Origin: an uncultured Microbacteriaceae bacterium
GTDB lineage: Bacteria; Actinomycetota; Actinomycetes; Actinomycetales; Microbacteriaceae
NCBI GenBank assembly: GCA_903882245.1
Contig: CAIRWJ010000235.1
Location: 1 to 7,307, forward strand
Length of the DNA: 7,307 nt
Reading direction: 5' to 3'
Shown: in pieces, positions 7,144 to 7,307 of the stretch
Layout: every line of letters starts with the position of its first letter
Numbering within the stretch: the stretch's first letter is position 1
Notes under the pieces: model-generated
Seen by the model: the letters and a program-made list of their open reading frames with translations, nothing else
The model's database searches: none
What the model was told of the DNA's origin: nothing
Position numbers and translations under genes: made by a program

Positions 7144-7149
7144 GGGTGA

Positions 7150-7307
7150 ATGGGCAAGATAACCTCACGAATCGCTTCTGCACTTGTCGCAGCAGTGACC
7201 CTCGCCGGAATTTCGGACGTTTCCGTCGGCAACGGCGTTGCACACGCAGCGCCCTCTCCGCTCGTTTTCGAGTCTGCGTCGGAAGGCTCCACCCCATTCA
7301 TCGGGGA
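7150..7307 (+). CDS. Exported protein of unknown function, N-terminus (3' partial)
   Basis: The first 52 codons of a gene that runs off the right edge. The product begins with a textbook Sec-type signal peptide: a basic start MGKITSR, a hydrophobic core [14 protein letters not shown] (8-21), a polar stretch, and a signal peptidase I site after AHA (residues 31-33), giving a mature N-terminus APSPLVFES. No lipobox cysteine is present, so a soluble secreted or cell-wall protein is more likely than a lipoprotein. I do not recognise the family from the 19 mature residues visible. An upstream ATG at 7142 hits a stop after six codons. The gene is divergent from trhO, and their start codons are 40 bases apart. 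The - strand is also open across this stretch, but that reading lacks any comparable sequence logic. Confidence 0.75.
   Translation, partial: MGKITSRIASALVAAVTLAGISDVSVGNGVAHAAPSPLVFESASEGSTPFIG

Noticed and set aside
7110..7301. N-terminal extension of trhO to an ATG at 7301 (total 366 residues)
   Set aside because: The extra residues do not resemble TrhO proteins and would lie opposite a convincing signal peptide on the + strand. The GTG at 7109 gives the expected family N-terminus and length.

Overview
This window is ordinary housekeeping chromosome from an actinobacterium, probably of the Micrococcales/Microbacteriaceae type. The reasons are a moderately GC-rich sequence in which TTA codons still occur, actinobacterial-looking cytidine deaminase, adenosine deaminase and TrhO sequences, and TANNNT hexamers placed for leaderless transcripts. 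The taxonomic placement is an inference from family resemblance, not a database result.

Positions 1-6204 (+ strand) hold a compact six-gene run for nucleoside uptake and salvage. In order it contains the C-terminal part of a nucleoside ABC transporter ATPase (cut by the left edge), two membrane permeases, cytidine deaminase (cdd), thymidine/pyrimidine-nucleoside phosphorylase (deoA) and adenosine deaminase (add). Four of the five junctions are 4-base ATGA overlaps and the fifth is a 2-base gap, so the genes are almost certainly co-transcribed and translationally coupled. The logic is import, then catabolism: nucleosides enter through the transporter, Cdd turns (deoxy)cytidine into (deoxy)uridine, DeoA splits thymidine or deoxyuridine into base and deoxyribose-1-phosphate, and Add turns (deoxy)adenosine into (deoxy)inosine. 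The lipoprotein that binds substrate, the first half of the ATPase and the operon promoter would lie left of the window.

Positions 6201-7109 (- strand) hold trhO, a rhodanese-family tRNA uridine hydroxylase converging on add. The two stop codons share the palindrome CTAG at 6201-6204, so no spacer remains between the genes. From 7150 (+ strand) a gene for an exported protein begins with a clear signal peptide and runs off the right edge. It is divergent from trhO across only 40 bases, and each side has a TANNNT hexamer positioned as if transcription began at the start codon.

No RNA gene, mobile element, CRISPR array, integration site or convincing intrinsic terminator was found, and no stretch over 300 bases lacks a gene. 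I see no undescribed multi-gene system. The items most worth a second look are the divergent leaderless-type promoter pair, the unidentified exported protein, and the extreme gene packing.
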